Part shown: piece by piece, positions 9,739 to 19,395 of the stretch
Numbering within the stretch: the stretch's first letter is position 1
Layout: every line of letters starts with the position of its first letter
Assembly: GCA_947460235.1 (NCBI GenBank)
Contig: CANHGK010000012.1
Span: 21,555 to 85,554, forward strand
Direction of reading: 5' to 3'
DNA from: Paenibacillaceae bacterium
GTDB taxonomy: Bacteria > Bacillota > Bacilli > Paenibacillales > CANHGK01
Length of the DNA: 64,000 bases
The notes under the pieces: model-generated
What the model was told of the DNA's origin: nothing
Database searches by the model: none
Seen by the model: the letters and a program-made list of their open reading frames with translations, nothing else
Position numbers and translations under genes: made by a program

Positions 9739-11538
9739 ATGAGTTCAACTCCTATACGTTCGCGTGAGCGCGGATGGTTAATTGGCTGGATGATCGCAAC
9801 GCTATTGCTCGTTTGTTTTGTAGTAATTACGCAAACATTTAATTTGGATTCGGTTATGAGTTCGATTTCTGCAGTTTTTTTAGTGGTCATGGCGGTTGTT
9901 TATTCGTTTCATTTACGAACAGATCGTTGGATGATCACATTTGGTGCGGTGATCACCTATACGATATTTGTAACGAGTGGGATGATAACAGAATGGATAT
10001 TGCATAGTCTTGCACTAGTTCTCGTGCTGGTTATGCAACGGAAATGGGCATGGAAAACGCTGATTCGGTGGTTAAGCGGTTCGTTGTGGTGTTCTGCTGC
10101 TGCGGCAACTGGTTATACCATGGTACATTTGGCAGATGACAAATTGACCATGTATTTGCCATCATTCGCACCATATGCGGATGATGTGAGTTATTTACTC
10201 GTATATGTCGTGGTTTTATATGGACTTCGTTCTGTTGACCAATATTTTCATGAACCGTGGAGCGATCCTGTGATTTTCCCGAACTGGAAGTGGGAGACAT
10301 TCACGTTATTTCTGATTCCGCCGTTTGCGCTTTTAATGCATTCATTTGCTGCGGAAGGCGATCAATTGGCCATCATCTATTTGATCATCCCGCTAATTGC
10401 GATGGGATATATTTTTTATTTGTACGCAAACATGGAAGATATGCAAATTCAGCTCACAACGATTCATGATTTATCTTATGCATTTTCTGCTGAGTTAAAA
10501 ATGGACAAGGCATTGGCTGCGTTCTATGAAGGCCTGCAAAGGGTCATTCCGTTTCAATCTGTCTATTTATACGAATTGGATGAGGATCGTCAAACATTGC
10601 AAATCATTCATTCGAGTAGTCAGGATGATGAAGTGGAAGGCGGTCCGATTCAGTTGAAAATGGATGAACCGCTTGTATATCCATTCACTTCAAAGAAACT
10701 CCAAAGTTTTAAAAAAACATTTCAAATTCACTTGGAGCAACATGAGAAAATCTCGATTTTTCCGATGGCATGGAACCGAGTCATCCGCGGATTTGTTGTT
10801 ATTGCCCATTCACGTGGTTCTGACCTTAAAGGTCGGAAACGAGTACTCGCTGAAATTTTGATTCGCCAAGTAACGGTTGCGATTTATAACTCCAAACGCT
10901 ATGAAATGTCAAAGCAAAAAAGCCGGGAAGACGAATTGACTGGTTTAGTGAATCAACGACATTTTGAAACGCGGTTATATCAGGAACTTCAAATTGCTGC
11001 ACAAACTGGACGTCAGTTTAGTGTACTTTTGATGGATATTGATTTTTTCAAAAAAGTGAATGATACTTACGGTCACTTAGCAGGTAATGTTGTTCTAAAG
11101 GGAATTGCGGATATTTTAAAATCGTTGACGGGGAAAGATGATACGGTATCAAGATATGGTGGAGAAGAGTTCTGTGTCATTTTGCATGGCATGGACGCAA
11201 GGCGTGCAGCATGGGCAGCAGAATCCATTCGAGTTGAAGTTGAAAACACGACCTTTTGGGTTCGACAAGATTTGCATGAGGAACCTTCATCCGTAACAGT
11301 AACTCCTGCCGGAGAAATTGAGGAACCCCATGTCACAGAACATTCGAGTTCCATCGAAGGTGCTACGACGATTGATGACCCAGATGCAGTTCCTGTACAA
11401 GTGACGATCAGCATCGGTCTTGCCACATTTCCTGATCATGCAGAAGATGCACACGGGTTAATTCGGTTGGCTGATCGGGCAATGTATGTCGGTGCGAAGC
11501 AAGCTGGTCGTAATCGGGTCGCGGTTTATAGAAAATAA
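9739..11538 (+). CDS. Membrane-bound GGDEF diguanylate cyclase with GAF-like domain
   Basis: This protein likely makes cyclic di-GMP. About six hydrophobic segments fill residues 15-230, followed by a GAF-like region (about 240-390) and a GGDEF domain to residue 599. The active-site loop is GGEEF at 474-478, so catalysis is plausible. The position of the usual RxxD inhibitory site, just before the loop, reads GKDD, so product inhibition at that site seems lost. An acidic, Pro/Ser/Thr-rich stretch of about 40 residues (about 508-550) interrupts the GGDEF fold before the VTISIGLATFP strand. It starts 3 nt after the RDD gene. A PilZ c-di-GMP receptor is encoded at 62.6 kb. Confidence 0.9.
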   Translation: MSSTPIRSRERGWLIGWMIATLLLVCFVVITQTFNLDSVMSSISAVFLVVMAVVYSFHLRTDRWMITFGAVITYTIFVTSGMITEWILHSLALVLVLVMQRKWAWKTLIRWLSGSLWCSAAAATGYTMVHLADDKLTMYLPSFAPYADDVSYLLVYVVVLYGLRSVDQYFHEPWSDPVIFPNWKWETFTLFLIPPFALLMHSFAAEGDQLAIIYLIIPLIAMGYIFYLYANMEDMQIQLTTIHDLSYAFSAELKMDKALAAFYEGLQRVIPFQSVYLYELDEDRQTLQIIHSSSQDDEVEGGPIQLKMDEPLVYPFTSKKLQSFKKTFQIHLEQHEKISIFPMAWNRVIRGFVVIAHSRGSDLKGRKRVLAEILIRQVTVAIYNSKRYEMSKQKSREDELTGLVNQRHFETRLYQELQIAAQTGRQFSVLLMDIDFFKKVNDTYGHLAGNVVLKGIADILKSLTGKDDTVSRYGGEEFCVILHGMDARRAAWAAESIRVEVENTTFWVRQDLHEEPSSVTVTPAGEIEEPHVTEHSSSIEGATTIDDPDAVPVQVTISIGLATFPDHAEDAHGLIRLADRAMYVGAKQAGRNRVAVYRK

Positions 11539-11608
11539 AGAACATAGTTCTATAATTTTAAAAAATACATATGATGTTCCTAACAGATCGTGTCGGGAGG
11601 CTATGTGT

Positions 11609-12478
11609 ATGCTGTTGCAACGAAAACAAACCCCGTCGGAAGACGGGGTTTTGCGTTTTCAAAATTTAATATCACAAAAAAGTCCAATTCAATTGCTTCC
11701 TCCGCGGCTTACTTCAGATCAAAACAAAGTGTCGATTGAAAGTAATGATGATTTTGAAATGCATATTGACGAACCTGTGAAGAAAACAAAAAGATGGACC
11801 GAACAAACCATGAATGTTCTTGCTGCAATGGGTGCGGGTTTTGTAGGGTTATTTTTTTGTTATGTGAGTGTGCAGTGGATGCAACATGCGGAACATTCGG
11901 TCTTATCACACGTTCAACAAGTACAAACAGAAACATCAATTAAAGCAACATCAGGGCAATTGGTATCATTAAACGAACCTTGGTATGTGCTTCAGTGTGG
12001 TGTGTTTAGTGAGATGGAACAAGCGGAATCGATGAAACGTTCACTAGACACAAAAGGGTTTCCAAGTACAGTCACGACATCAGCACCTTTCTCTATATAT
12101 AGTGGGGTTTTTCAAGTGAAGTCAGATGCTTTACGCGCAGCACAAATACTTCGCAGCCAAGGCATTGACGTTTTTGTAAAGGCGATTTCGGTTCAATCGA
12201 CAAATGTTGCATTTCGTACATTGCTTCTTAAAATTAGCAAACCGTTATCACAATGTTGGACATTCGAAGCAGCAACATGTTCAAAATCAGAAACATGGAC
12301 TGAAATCGCGCAAAGCATTCAAAACTATCGCGTTAATTCGGTGACACCCGTTTCTGTCAACCAACCGTTGAATGAATTAATTCAAATTATTGCAGAAAAT
12401 TGCAGACATCCGGAGTTGGCATATGGTCGACTTGCCAATAAACAATTAATTGAAATAATAACGAATGATATGAAATGA
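11609..12478 (+). CDS. spoIIB: SpoIIB-like sporulation protein with SPOR domain
   Basis: SpoIIB localises to the sporulation septum and aids its thinning during engulfment. The 289-aa protein has a basic cytoplasmic N-terminus, one membrane segment (residues 69-90) and an extracytoplasmic SPOR domain (about 125-195, beginning WYVLQCGVF) that would bind denuded glycan. The C-terminal 90 residues match no motif I know. Its place before maf and radC is that of B. subtilis spoIIB. GGGAGG lies 8 nt before ATG 11609; an in-frame ATG six bases earlier is too close to it. A terminator-like hairpin lies inside codons 7-15. Confidence 0.75.
   Translation: MLLQRKQTPSEDGVLRFQNLISQKSPIQLLPPRLTSDQNKVSIESNDDFEMHIDEPVKKTKRWTEQTMNVLAAMGAGFVGLFFCYVSVQWMQHAEHSVLSHVQQVQTETSIKATSGQLVSLNEPWYVLQCGVFSEMEQAESMKRSLDTKGFPSTVTTSAPFSIYSGVFQVKSDALRAAQILRSQGIDVFVKAISVQSTNVAFRTLLLKISKPLSQCWTFEAATCSKSETWTEIAQSIQNYRVNSVTPVSVNQPLNELIQIIAENCRHPELAYGRLANKQLIEIITNDMK
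11628..11656 (+). terminator. Terminator-like hairpin inside the 5' end of spoIIB
   Basis: AAACCCCGTC (11628-11637) pairs perfectly with GACGGGGTTT (11642-11651) around a GGAA (GNRA) tetraloop, then T and GCGTTTT follow. This is a 10-bp stem with a split U-tract, located about 90 nt after the diguanylate cyclase stop and just inside the spoIIB reading frame. It could end transcription of the upstream genes unless ribosomes on spoIIB mask it. Confidence 0.6.
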
Positions 12479-12569
12479 GTCATCGTTTCGTCTCTTGTCC
12501 ATGGGGGGGTATCTCTGATAAGATAAGATGGGGAAATTGAAACGTAACGAACTCACTAGGAGAACCCGC

Positions 12570-12812
12570 ATGAAAAAAAACAATTGGACGTTACTTTTGT
12601 TTTGCGTTGGCGGTTTATTCATCGGAACGTTACTTGCACATGCAGTATTCACCTGGACAGGATGGGGATTTATGTCCCAAGGGATGCCGCTCATATGGCA
12701 ACCGAAAGGTGATCTCGGATTTCTTGTGTACGATTTACATCTCGAATTGAAACTGAATATTGGCAGTTTTGCTGGTATTGCATTGGGAATTTGGATGTTT
12801 CGTAGATGGTAA
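12570..12812 (+). CDS. DUF4321 small membrane protein
   Basis: This is an 80-residue protein with two hydrophobic segments (residues 6-28 and about 58-75) linked by a segment containing a conserved-looking DLGFLVYDLHLE stretch. It resembles DUF4321 proteins, which occur next to maf/radC/mreB genes in many Firmicutes; the function is unknown. The frame is open 14 codons upstream, but TAGGAGAACCC stands before ATG 12570, and MKKNNW gives a normal membrane-protein start. Confidence 0.7.
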   Translation: MKKNNWTLLLFCVGGLFIGTLLAHAVFTWTGWGFMSQGMPLIWQPKGDLGFLVYDLHLELKLNIGSFAGIALGIWMFRRW

Positions 12813-12847
12813 CTGAACTGCTTGCAGTTTTATGATGAGGTGGATGA

Positions 12848-13477
12848 ATGATCGTGCAAACAGAAAAGATTCAAAAACCGAAACAATTGGTGATGGCATC
12901 TGCATCACCAAGACGTGCGGAATTAATTCAAACGTTTGGCATCCCAGCAACGATTATGCCAAGTCATTGTGATGAATCGGTACCGACTGATTGGTCGGCG
13001 GACAAGGTTGTTGAACAACTTGCACTTCGTAAAGCGCGTGCGGTTGTGGAGCAAGCAAAGGCGAGTATTGATGAACCTTATAACGGTATTTTTATTGTTG
13101 GCGCAGATACGGTTGTCGTGAGTGATGGAGAGATTCTGGGAAAACCATTAGATGAGGCAGATGCTGCGCAAATGTTGAAACGTTTGCAAAATCATGTACA
13201 CACGGTCATGACTGGGGTTGCCATTGTTTCATTGGAAACTGGAGAAGCTGTCGTCTCACATGGAGAAACAATTGTATCGTTTAAGGCATTCTCGGATGCA
13301 TTAATTGAACGATATATTCGAAGCGGGGAACCGATGGACAAGGCAGGCGCCTATGGTATTCAAGGGCTTTTATCCACACATATCGACCGCATTGAGGGAT
13401 GTTATTTTAACGTGGTCGGATTTCCGCTTTCGGTATTTTCTGATCTGCTTGCTTCATTCGGACTTGAAGCTTGGTAA
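12848..13477 (+). CDS. maf: Maf-family nucleoside triphosphate pyrophosphatase
   Basis: Maf proteins hydrolyse dTTP, UTP and modified NTPs to the monophosphate, a house-cleaning role, and have been linked to septum formation. The family start SASPRRAELI is at about residue 19, later motifs GADTVV and GKPLDEADA follow, and the C-terminal KAGAYGIQG is intact. The protein is 209 aa, slightly longer than usual through about 15 extra N-terminal residues. GAGGTGG lies just before the ATG. The maf-radC-mreB order is typical of Bacillales. Confidence 0.93.
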   Translation: MIVQTEKIQKPKQLVMASASPRRAELIQTFGIPATIMPSHCDESVPTDWSADKVVEQLALRKARAVVEQAKASIDEPYNGIFIVGADTVVVSDGEILGKPLDEADAAQMLKRLQNHVHTVMTGVAIVSLETGEAVVSHGETIVSFKAFSDALIERYIRSGEPMDKAGAYGIQGLLSTHIDRIEGCYFNVVGFPLSVFSDLLASFGLEAW

Positions 13478-13507
13478 TCCAAGTTCAAGCGAAACGGAGC
13501 GAACATT

Positions 13508-14209
13508 TTGAAACAAACAATCCATCAATTGACGGTTTGTGAACGCCCAAGGGAACGCTGGTTATCTCTTGGTCCACATGCATTAAGCGCAGCTGAACTG
13601 ATCGCAATTATTATTCGCAATGGGACGGTTGATTGTAGCGCAATTCAGATGGCGCAGCATTTGTTAGGTCAGGCAGGTCAAATGAAAGAATTATCTCGCT
13701 GGAGTATTGATCAATTGACCCAAATGAAAGGTCTTGGTCCGGTGAAAGCGATGCAAATTTTGGCGGCATTCGAACTTGGACGCCGTTTGTTTATGGAAAC
13801 AGATGCAAGGACAGAGCGTAAAATCCGCTGTCCACAGGACGTGAGTGATTGGCTCGAGCCTGAATTGCGGTTCTTACAAAAGGAGCACTTTGTGTGTATC
13901 TTTTTGAATACAAAGCATGTTGTCATTGGCAGAGAAACATTGTCAATTGGAACGTTAGACGCTACGTTAGTGCACCCACGTGAAGTGTATAAGGCGGCGA
14001 TTCAGCGTTCTGCTTCATCAATTATATGTGTGCATAATCATCCGAGTGGTGATCCAACGCCAAGTTCGGAAGATGTAATGTTAACGAAACGATTAATTGA
14101 AGCAGGAAGCCTAATTGGGATCGATCTTTTGGATCATGTGATTATCGGTGACGGGCGTTTTGCGAGTCTGAAAGAACTAGGTTTAATTAACACAATGGGG
14201 AACGGTTGA
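13508..14209 (+). CDS. radC: RadC-family JAB domain protein
   Basis: The 233-aa protein has N-terminal helix-hairpin-helix elements (KGLGPVKA near residue 75) and a C-terminal JAB/JAMM metalloprotease-like fold. Candidate zinc ligands are His176, His178 and Asp189 in [14 protein letters not shown]. Its cellular role is unresolved; an early link to DNA repair has not held up well. The start codon is TTG at 13508, with GGAG about 10 nt upstream; no better ATG lies nearby. Confidence 0.93.
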   Translation: MKQTIHQLTVCERPRERWLSLGPHALSAAELIAIIIRNGTVDCSAIQMAQHLLGQAGQMKELSRWSIDQLTQMKGLGPVKAMQILAAFELGRRLFMETDARTERKIRCPQDVSDWLEPELRFLQKEHFVCIFLNTKHVVIGRETLSIGTLDATLVHPREVYKAAIQRSASSIICVHNHPSGDPTPSSEDVMLTKRLIEAGSLIGIDLLDHVIIGDGRFASLKELGLINTMGNG

Positions 14210-14228
14210 TACGGAAGGGGACATTAAG

Positions 14229-15263
14229 ATGTTTGGACGATTTGCCAAAGATCTTGGGATTGACTTGGGGACTGCGAATACGCTAGTTTATTTGAAAAAT
14301 AAAGGGATTATGGTCCGAGAACCTTCGGTCGTAGCTACGAATATTGAGACGAAAGAGATCATTACCGTCGGAGACGATGCAAAAAAAATGATCGGCCGAA
14401 CACCGGGTAATATTGTCGCGGTCCGTCCAATGAAAGATGGCGTGATCGCCGATTTCGAGACAACTGCAATTATGATTAAATATTTCATGAATAAAGCAGT
14501 AAAACAACGCATGTTTTTTCATTTTCGTCCAAATGTAATGGTTTGTGTACCATCTGGAATTACGGCTGTTGAGAAACGTGCGGTAGAAGATGCGACGAAA
14601 CAAGCTGGCGCGCGTGAGGCTTACACGATCGAAGAACCGTTTGCTGCTGCAATTGGTGCTGATTTACCGGTATGGGAGCCAACTGGTAGTATGGTTGTAG
14701 ATATCGGCGGCGGTACGACAGAAGTAGCGGTCATTTCACTCGGCGGAATTGTAACGGCAAAATCAATTCGCGTTGCCGGCGATGAAATGGATGAAGCAAT
14801 CATGCAATACATTAAGAAGAACTATAATTTACTGATCGGTGAACGGACGTCTGAGCAAATGAAAATTCAGATCGGTTCGGCTTTGCCATTTGAGAAAAAA
14901 GAAACAATGGAAATTCGCGGACGTGACTTGGTGACTGGTTTGCCGAAAACAATAACGGTTTCTAGCGATGAAGTGGTTGAGGCGCTTGCGGATACACTGA
15001 ATAGCATTGTAGAAGCAGTAAAAAATACGCTAGAGAAATGTCCGCCTGAGTTGTCAGCAGACATTATTGATCGTGGTATCGTATTAACTGGCGGCGGCGC
15101 GCTCGTGCGCAACTTGGATCGTTTATTAGCGAATGAAACTGGAATGCCTGTTCACGTTGCTGAAAATCCGCTTGATTGTGTTGCGATCGGGACAGGCCGT
15201 GCACTTGAAAATATACATCTTTTCAAAATGAAATCGGGACCGACAAGCCGTTCCCGTCGCTAA
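14229..15263 (+). CDS. mreB: Rod-shape-determining actin homologue MreB
   Basis: MreB polymerises on the inner membrane face and directs lateral wall synthesis. The protein is 344 aa with the actin-fold signs: [12 protein letters not shown] (phosphate 1) at residue 9, [12 protein letters not shown] (phosphate 2) near 158, and [13 protein letters not shown] (adenosine) near 282. GGAAGGGG precedes the ATG. It begins 19 nt after radC and is followed by mreC and mreD, the standard elongasome operon. Confidence 0.97.
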   Translation: MFGRFAKDLGIDLGTANTLVYLKNKGIMVREPSVVATNIETKEIITVGDDAKKMIGRTPGNIVAVRPMKDGVIADFETTAIMIKYFMNKAVKQRMFFHFRPNVMVCVPSGITAVEKRAVEDATKQAGAREAYTIEEPFAAAIGADLPVWEPTGSMVVDIGGGTTEVAVISLGGIVTAKSIRVAGDEMDEAIMQYIKKNYNLLIGERTSEQMKIQIGSALPFEKKETMEIRGRDLVTGLPKTITVSSDEVVEALADTLNSIVEAVKNTLEKCPPELSADIIDRGIVLTGGGALVRNLDRLLANETGMPVHVAENPLDCVAIGTGRALENIHLFKMKSGPTSRSRR

Positions 15264-15287
15264 CCGTAACCAAAGAAGGTGTCAGGG

Positions 15288-16148
15288 TTGGGACAAGATT
15301 TCAATCAACGTAAACTGTTTCTAACGTTGCTCGGCTTTATCGTATTGATTGCGGGAATGGGGATTAGTTTGCGAACTCAAGCTGGGCAGAACTGGCTCGG
15401 ACAAATGATCAGTGATACCGTGAATGGTACCGAGCGACTATGGTTCAAGCCGATTTTTGCAGTATATGAAACTGTTCAAGAAGTATCCCGCATGCGTACA
15501 TTAGATGAGGAAAACGCTATTTTGCGGCAGACTCTGGCACAATATGCGAAGGATGCAGCACGTTTGAACGATCTAGAAGCTCAAAATTTGCGATTAAAAA
15601 CTGCACTTGATTTTACAGAACGACAAAAACAATTAAATAATTACATTTATCGGATTGCCGAAGTCATCGCGGGTAGTCCGGATTTGTACCATAATCACAT
15701 CATTATTAATCTCGGTTCCAAGGATGGCGTTCGGGTGAATATGGCGGTAACTACGGTCGATGGTTTACTTGGTCGAATTATCGGAGTATCACCGTTTACC
15801 TCGACGGTTCAAATGCTAACAGAGATGGACAATCAGTCAACGACAAAAGGAATTGCCGCAACCGTCAAAGGTAAGGAATCGGCATCGTTTGGACTCGTTG
15901 AAGGGTATGATCGGACGACAAATCGATTAATTATGACAAAAATTGATCCTTCCGATCCGATCCAACCAGGTGATGAAATTGTAACGTCGGGACTTGGAGA
16001 TGTATTTCCGAGAGGGCTTGTCGTGGGTACGCTTGAAAACAAAACGATTGATGAATTTGGGTTGACATATCGCGCGTTGGTTAAGCCAAACCAAGATTTC
16101 CGGCGAATTCACGAAGTGTTTGTCGTTGAAGTTCCGGAAATGAGGTAA
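15288..16148 (+). CDS. mreC: Rod-shape-determining protein MreC
   Basis: MreC links cytoplasmic MreB to periplasmic-face wall synthases. A membrane segment (about residues 8-25) is followed by a coiled coil (about 55-110) and the two beta-barrel domains typical of MreC, with motifs NLGSKDGVRVNMAV and GDEIVTSGLGDVFPRGL. The frame opens at GTG 15279, but that codon is part of AGAAGGTG, a ribosome site well spaced for TTG 15288, so I chose TTG (286 aa). Confidence 0.92.
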   Translation: MGQDFNQRKLFLTLLGFIVLIAGMGISLRTQAGQNWLGQMISDTVNGTERLWFKPIFAVYETVQEVSRMRTLDEENAILRQTLAQYAKDAARLNDLEAQNLRLKTALDFTERQKQLNNYIYRIAEVIAGSPDLYHNHIIINLGSKDGVRVNMAVTTVDGLLGRIIGVSPFTSTVQMLTEMDNQSTTKGIAATVKGKESASFGLVEGYDRTTNRLIMTKIDPSDPIQPGDEIVTSGLGDVFPRGLVVGTLENKTIDEFGLTYRALVKPNQDFRRIHEVFVVEVPEMR

Positions 16149-16154
16149 CGAATC

Positions 16155-16664
16155 ATGACCCGTTGGATCTTTTGGATGTTTGTGTTGTGTGGTCTCGAAG
16201 GTGCATTATCATATTGGGTATTCCCTTTTGCCGGTAGTAATCAATGGCTAATCGTGCCTCATTTGATTTTAATTCGGTTAATTGTTTGGACATACGAAGG
16301 ACATGGCCAGCGTGTGTTGTGGTTTGCACTTTGTACTGGTTGGCTTCAAGATTTAACAATTGGGACGCCACTTCTTGGAGAGCATGCTTTCGCTTATGCG
16401 CTTACCGTTATTGTCATTGGCTGGTATTCAGCGTGGCAACCGAATCCGGATACACCACGATGGTTGTCCGGATTTTCGATCGGTTTATTGTGTTGTGATT
16501 TGACCTTATACGTTTTAAACCGTATGTTTTCACAGACGGATGTATCTTTTTTTTGGATAATCGGGCAACATCTGTTGCCAAATTTGATTTTGCATGTCAT
16601 GATTTTGTTCGTCGGTATTGGAATCCGCAATGTTTGGCGGGCCAATCGAATTAACGGGATTTAA
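16155..16664 (+). CDS. mreD: Rod-shape-determining protein MreD
   Basis: The protein is a 169-aa, very hydrophobic polypeptide with about five membrane segments, the third member of mreBCD. The sequence is poorly conserved, as usual for MreD, so the call rests on position 6 nt after mreC, size and hydropathy. The stop is immediately followed by an out-of-context ATG; minC begins further on. Confidence 0.85.
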   Translation: MTRWIFWMFVLCGLEGALSYWVFPFAGSNQWLIVPHLILIRLIVWTYEGHGQRVLWFALCTGWLQDLTIGTPLLGEHAFAYALTVIVIGWYSAWQPNPDTPRWLSGFSIGLLCCDLTLYVLNRMFSQTDVSFFWIIGQHLLPNLILHVMILFVGIGIRNVWRANRINGI

Positions 16665-16697
16665 ATGATAGGTTTTAGGAATGAGGAGGCTTGCGGA

Positions 16698-17384
16698 ATG
16701 ACGGGTGAAATAGTCAAAGAGGTTCAGCCCGAACCAGTGAAACATCACGTCGTAATCAAAGGCGTAAAGGATGGACTCATTTTTCAATTCAGTGACCATT
16801 GTGAATGGCAAGAGATTTTGGACGAACTTGTGTATAAATTTGAAAATACACACCAAAAGTTGCTTAGTGGAACGTCCATTCCGGTCACCATAAAAATGGG
16901 TGAACGAGTCATCAGTGATGAGCAACGTGAAGAATTATTGAAAACCATTGCAACGAATGAAAATCTCGTTGTACGTGCGATCGAAAACAACATTACGCAA
17001 TTGGAGCTTCACATAAACGAAGTGATGCTTTCAAATGCCAAAATTATTCGGGGAACGATTCGTTCCGGTCAAGTAGAACATCATAAAACGAATGTATTAT
17101 TAATCGGAGACGTAAATCCTGGTGGTACGATTTCTAGTGATGGCGATGTGTATGTACTTGGTTCCATGCGTGGCATTGCGCATGCTGGTGTGTCCGGTAA
17201 TGAAATGGCAATAATTGCGGCATCTCATTTGCGCCCGACACAACTTAGAATTGCAAACATGATTAGCCGACCACCGGATGAGTGGAGTGTTGAAGATGTA
17301 CATATGGAATTTGCTTTTTTACAAGAAGGGCAAATGAATATCGAGAAAATTCAACTACTAAAGAGATTACGCCCGGATCGATAA
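16698..17384 (+). CDS. minC: Septum site-determining protein MinC
   Basis: MinC blocks FtsZ assembly away from midcell and is placed by MinD. The N-terminal domain (about 1-105 of 228) has the expected HHVVIKGVKDGL start. The C-terminal beta-helix carries VLLIGDVNPGGTISSDGDVYVLGSMRG, which binds MinD. The frame is open to 16665, but GAGGAGG lies 8 nt before ATG 16698. The minCD pair follows mreBCD as in B. subtilis. Confidence 0.94.
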   Translation: MTGEIVKEVQPEPVKHHVVIKGVKDGLIFQFSDHCEWQEILDELVYKFENTHQKLLSGTSIPVTIKMGERVISDEQREELLKTIATNENLVVRAIENNITQLELHINEVMLSNAKIIRGTIRSGQVEHHKTNVLLIGDVNPGGTISSDGDVYVLGSMRGIAHAGVSGNEMAIIAASHLRPTQLRIANMISRPPDEWSVEDVHMEFAFLQEGQMNIEKIQLLKRLRPDR

Positions 17385-17425
17385 ACGATCCATTAGTTTT
17401 GATCTTGGGATTGGAGTGAGTGTGA

Positions 17426-18220
17426 ATGGGAGAAGCGATTGTCATTACATCCGGTAAGGGTGGCGTAGGCAAAACGACTACGTCTGCAAATATCGGAACG
17501 GCATTAGCGATTCAAGGCAAAAAAGTAGTTATGGTAGATACGGATATCGGTTTACGAAACCTTGACGTCGTCATGGGTCTCGAGAATCGAATTATTTATA
17601 ATTTGGTGGACGTGATCGAAGGAAAATGTCGATTGAACCAAGCGTTGATTAAGGATAAACGTTGTGAAGAATTATATCTTTTGGCTGCAGCACAAACGAA
17701 AGATAAAGACGATGTGACACCTGATCGGATTAAATTAATTATTGATGAATTAAAATTGACTCATGATTTTGTTATCATCGATTGCCCGGCTGGGATCGAA
17801 CAAGGTTTCCGGAATGCGATTTCTGGTGCTGATCGTGCGATCGTTGTAACAACCCCTGAAACGGCAGCAGTTCGCGATGCAGACCGTATTGTTGGTTTGC
17901 TCGAAAAACAAAATATTCCGAGCCCGAGTTTGATCGTGAATCGGATTCGTCCTCACTTGATCAAAAATGGGGACATGCTCGATATTGATGAAATTTGCAA
18001 TATTCTCGGTATCGATTTATTAGGTATTGTTCCTGATGATGATAACGTAATTAAAGCGGCAAACAGCGGTGAACCTGCGGTCTTGAACGTAAAAACACGT
18101 TCTGCGATTGCGTACCGGAACATTGCGCGGCGTATTTTGGGGGATAATGTTCCATTGTTATCCTTAGAAGAGAAACCGACCTTCGGAAAGCGCGTGAAAA
18201 AATTTCTTGGTTTAGGTTGA
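17426..18220 (+). CDS. minD: Septum site-determining ATPase MinD
   Basis: MinD is a membrane-cycling ATPase that recruits MinC. It has the deviant Walker A GKGGVGKTT at residue 10, the switch DTDIGLRNLD and the DCPAGIE motif. The C-terminus KRVKKFLGLG is the amphipathic helix that binds membrane. At 264 aa it has normal length. TTGGAGTGAG precedes the ATG. No MinE is present, as expected for Bacillales, which use DivIVA/MinJ. Confidence 0.96.
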   Translation: MGEAIVITSGKGGVGKTTTSANIGTALAIQGKKVVMVDTDIGLRNLDVVMGLENRIIYNLVDVIEGKCRLNQALIKDKRCEELYLLAAAQTKDKDDVTPDRIKLIIDELKLTHDFVIIDCPAGIEQGFRNAISGADRAIVVTTPETAAVRDADRIVGLLEKQNIPSPSLIVNRIRPHLIKNGDMLDIDEICNILGIDLLGIVPDDDNVIKAANSGEPAVLNVKTRSAIAYRNIARRILGDNVPLLSLEEKPTFGKRVKKFLGLG

Positions 18221-18226
18221 TGTATC

Positions 18227-19369
18227 GTGTTAGATAAAATTAAAAAAATGGATCGTTGGATGGTGCTGCTGCTGTTTGTTTTTTCAGTGGCAAGCACCTT
18301 TATTGTTTATAGCGCTACGCGTGCCAATGAAAAATTCGTCTCGATGGGTGTAAAGAACATGTTGAATTTTGGAGTTGCATTCATCGTGTTGTTTGTGGTC
18401 ATGAGTTTGAATTATCGATGGTTCGTAAAATATGCGTCATGGATTTATTGGACTGTGATCGCTTTACTCATTCTTGTGTTTCCATTTGGCGCTGAAATTA
18501 ACGGGGCTAAAGGATGGTTTCGAATTGGAATCGGGTTTGATATTCAACCAGCAGAAATGATGAAATTGGCACTCATTTTATATTTTGCTGAACGATTAAG
18601 TCGTAGACGTGGTCTTTCACTTCGGTTTTGGGAAGATTTAATCCCACTAATTTTATATACGTTGTTGCCGTTTTTATTAGTTGTTATTCAACCCGATCTC
18701 GGAAACGCTATTATTTACATTATCATTTTACTTGGGATGTTATGGATTGCTAACGTCAGACTGATCCACGTAATCGTTGGCACATCACTTGTCGTGATTG
18801 GGCTCGGATTATTTTTCGGGTTGTTCAGTACACAACATGAATGGTTCAAACAGCACCTAAAGCCCCACTGGGTTCAGCGAATTGATACCTTTTTAGACCC
18901 AACAAAAGTATCAAAAGATGCTTCGTATCAGGTTGATAATGCGATTCGTGCAATTGGTTCAGGCGGAGTATCTGGTGAAGGATATATGCAAGGAACTGCA
19001 GTGCAGAAGCAATTTATACCGTATCCGTATTCTGATTCTATTTTTGTTGTTGTCGCAGAAGAATTCGGATTTACCGGAGCGGCGACGTTATTAATGTTGT
19101 ACTTTATGCTGCTAACGCGAATTTTATCAACGGCTTCGATAACGACTGATTATGCAGGGACGTATATTGCAGTAGGCGTATTGTCTATGCTGGTATTTCA
19201 GGTGTTTGAGAACATTGGGATGCTCATCGGTTTAATGCCACTGACAGGCATTACGTTACCATTTATCAGCTATGGTGGTACATCGTTGTTGATGAATATG
19301 TGTTCGCTTGGATTTGTACTGAGCATTGGCGTGCATCAAGGGAAGTTGGATGAATATTTAGAAGCGTAA
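18227..19369 (+). CDS. rodA: SEDS glycosyltransferase, RodA type
   Basis: RodA polymerises lipid II into glycan with a class B PBP during elongation. The 380-aa protein has about ten membrane segments and the SEDS landmarks: NGAKGWFRIG before QPAEMMKLAL, an extracellular loop with GSGG, and the C-terminal PLTGITLPFISYGGTS. SpoVE/FtsW cannot be fully excluded, but linkage to mreBCD suggests RodA. It starts at GTG, 6 nt after minD, and occupies the gap between minD and spoIVFA, where B. subtilis has no such gene. Confidence 0.88.
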   Translation: MLDKIKKMDRWMVLLLFVFSVASTFIVYSATRANEKFVSMGVKNMLNFGVAFIVLFVVMSLNYRWFVKYASWIYWTVIALLILVFPFGAEINGAKGWFRIGIGFDIQPAEMMKLALILYFAERLSRRRGLSLRFWEDLIPLILYTLLPFLLVVIQPDLGNAIIYIIILLGMLWIANVRLIHVIVGTSLVVIGLGLFFGLFSTQHEWFKQHLKPHWVQRIDTFLDPTKVSKDASYQVDNAIRAIGSGGVSGEGYMQGTAVQKQFIPYPYSDSIFVVVAEEFGFTGAATLLMLYFMLLTRILSTASITTDYAGTYIAVGVLSMLVFQVFENIGMLIGLMPLTGITLPFISYGGTSLLMNMCSLGFVLSIGVHQGKLDEYLEA

Positions 19370-19395
19370 TTTTTAAAAAAATTTGAACATATCGT

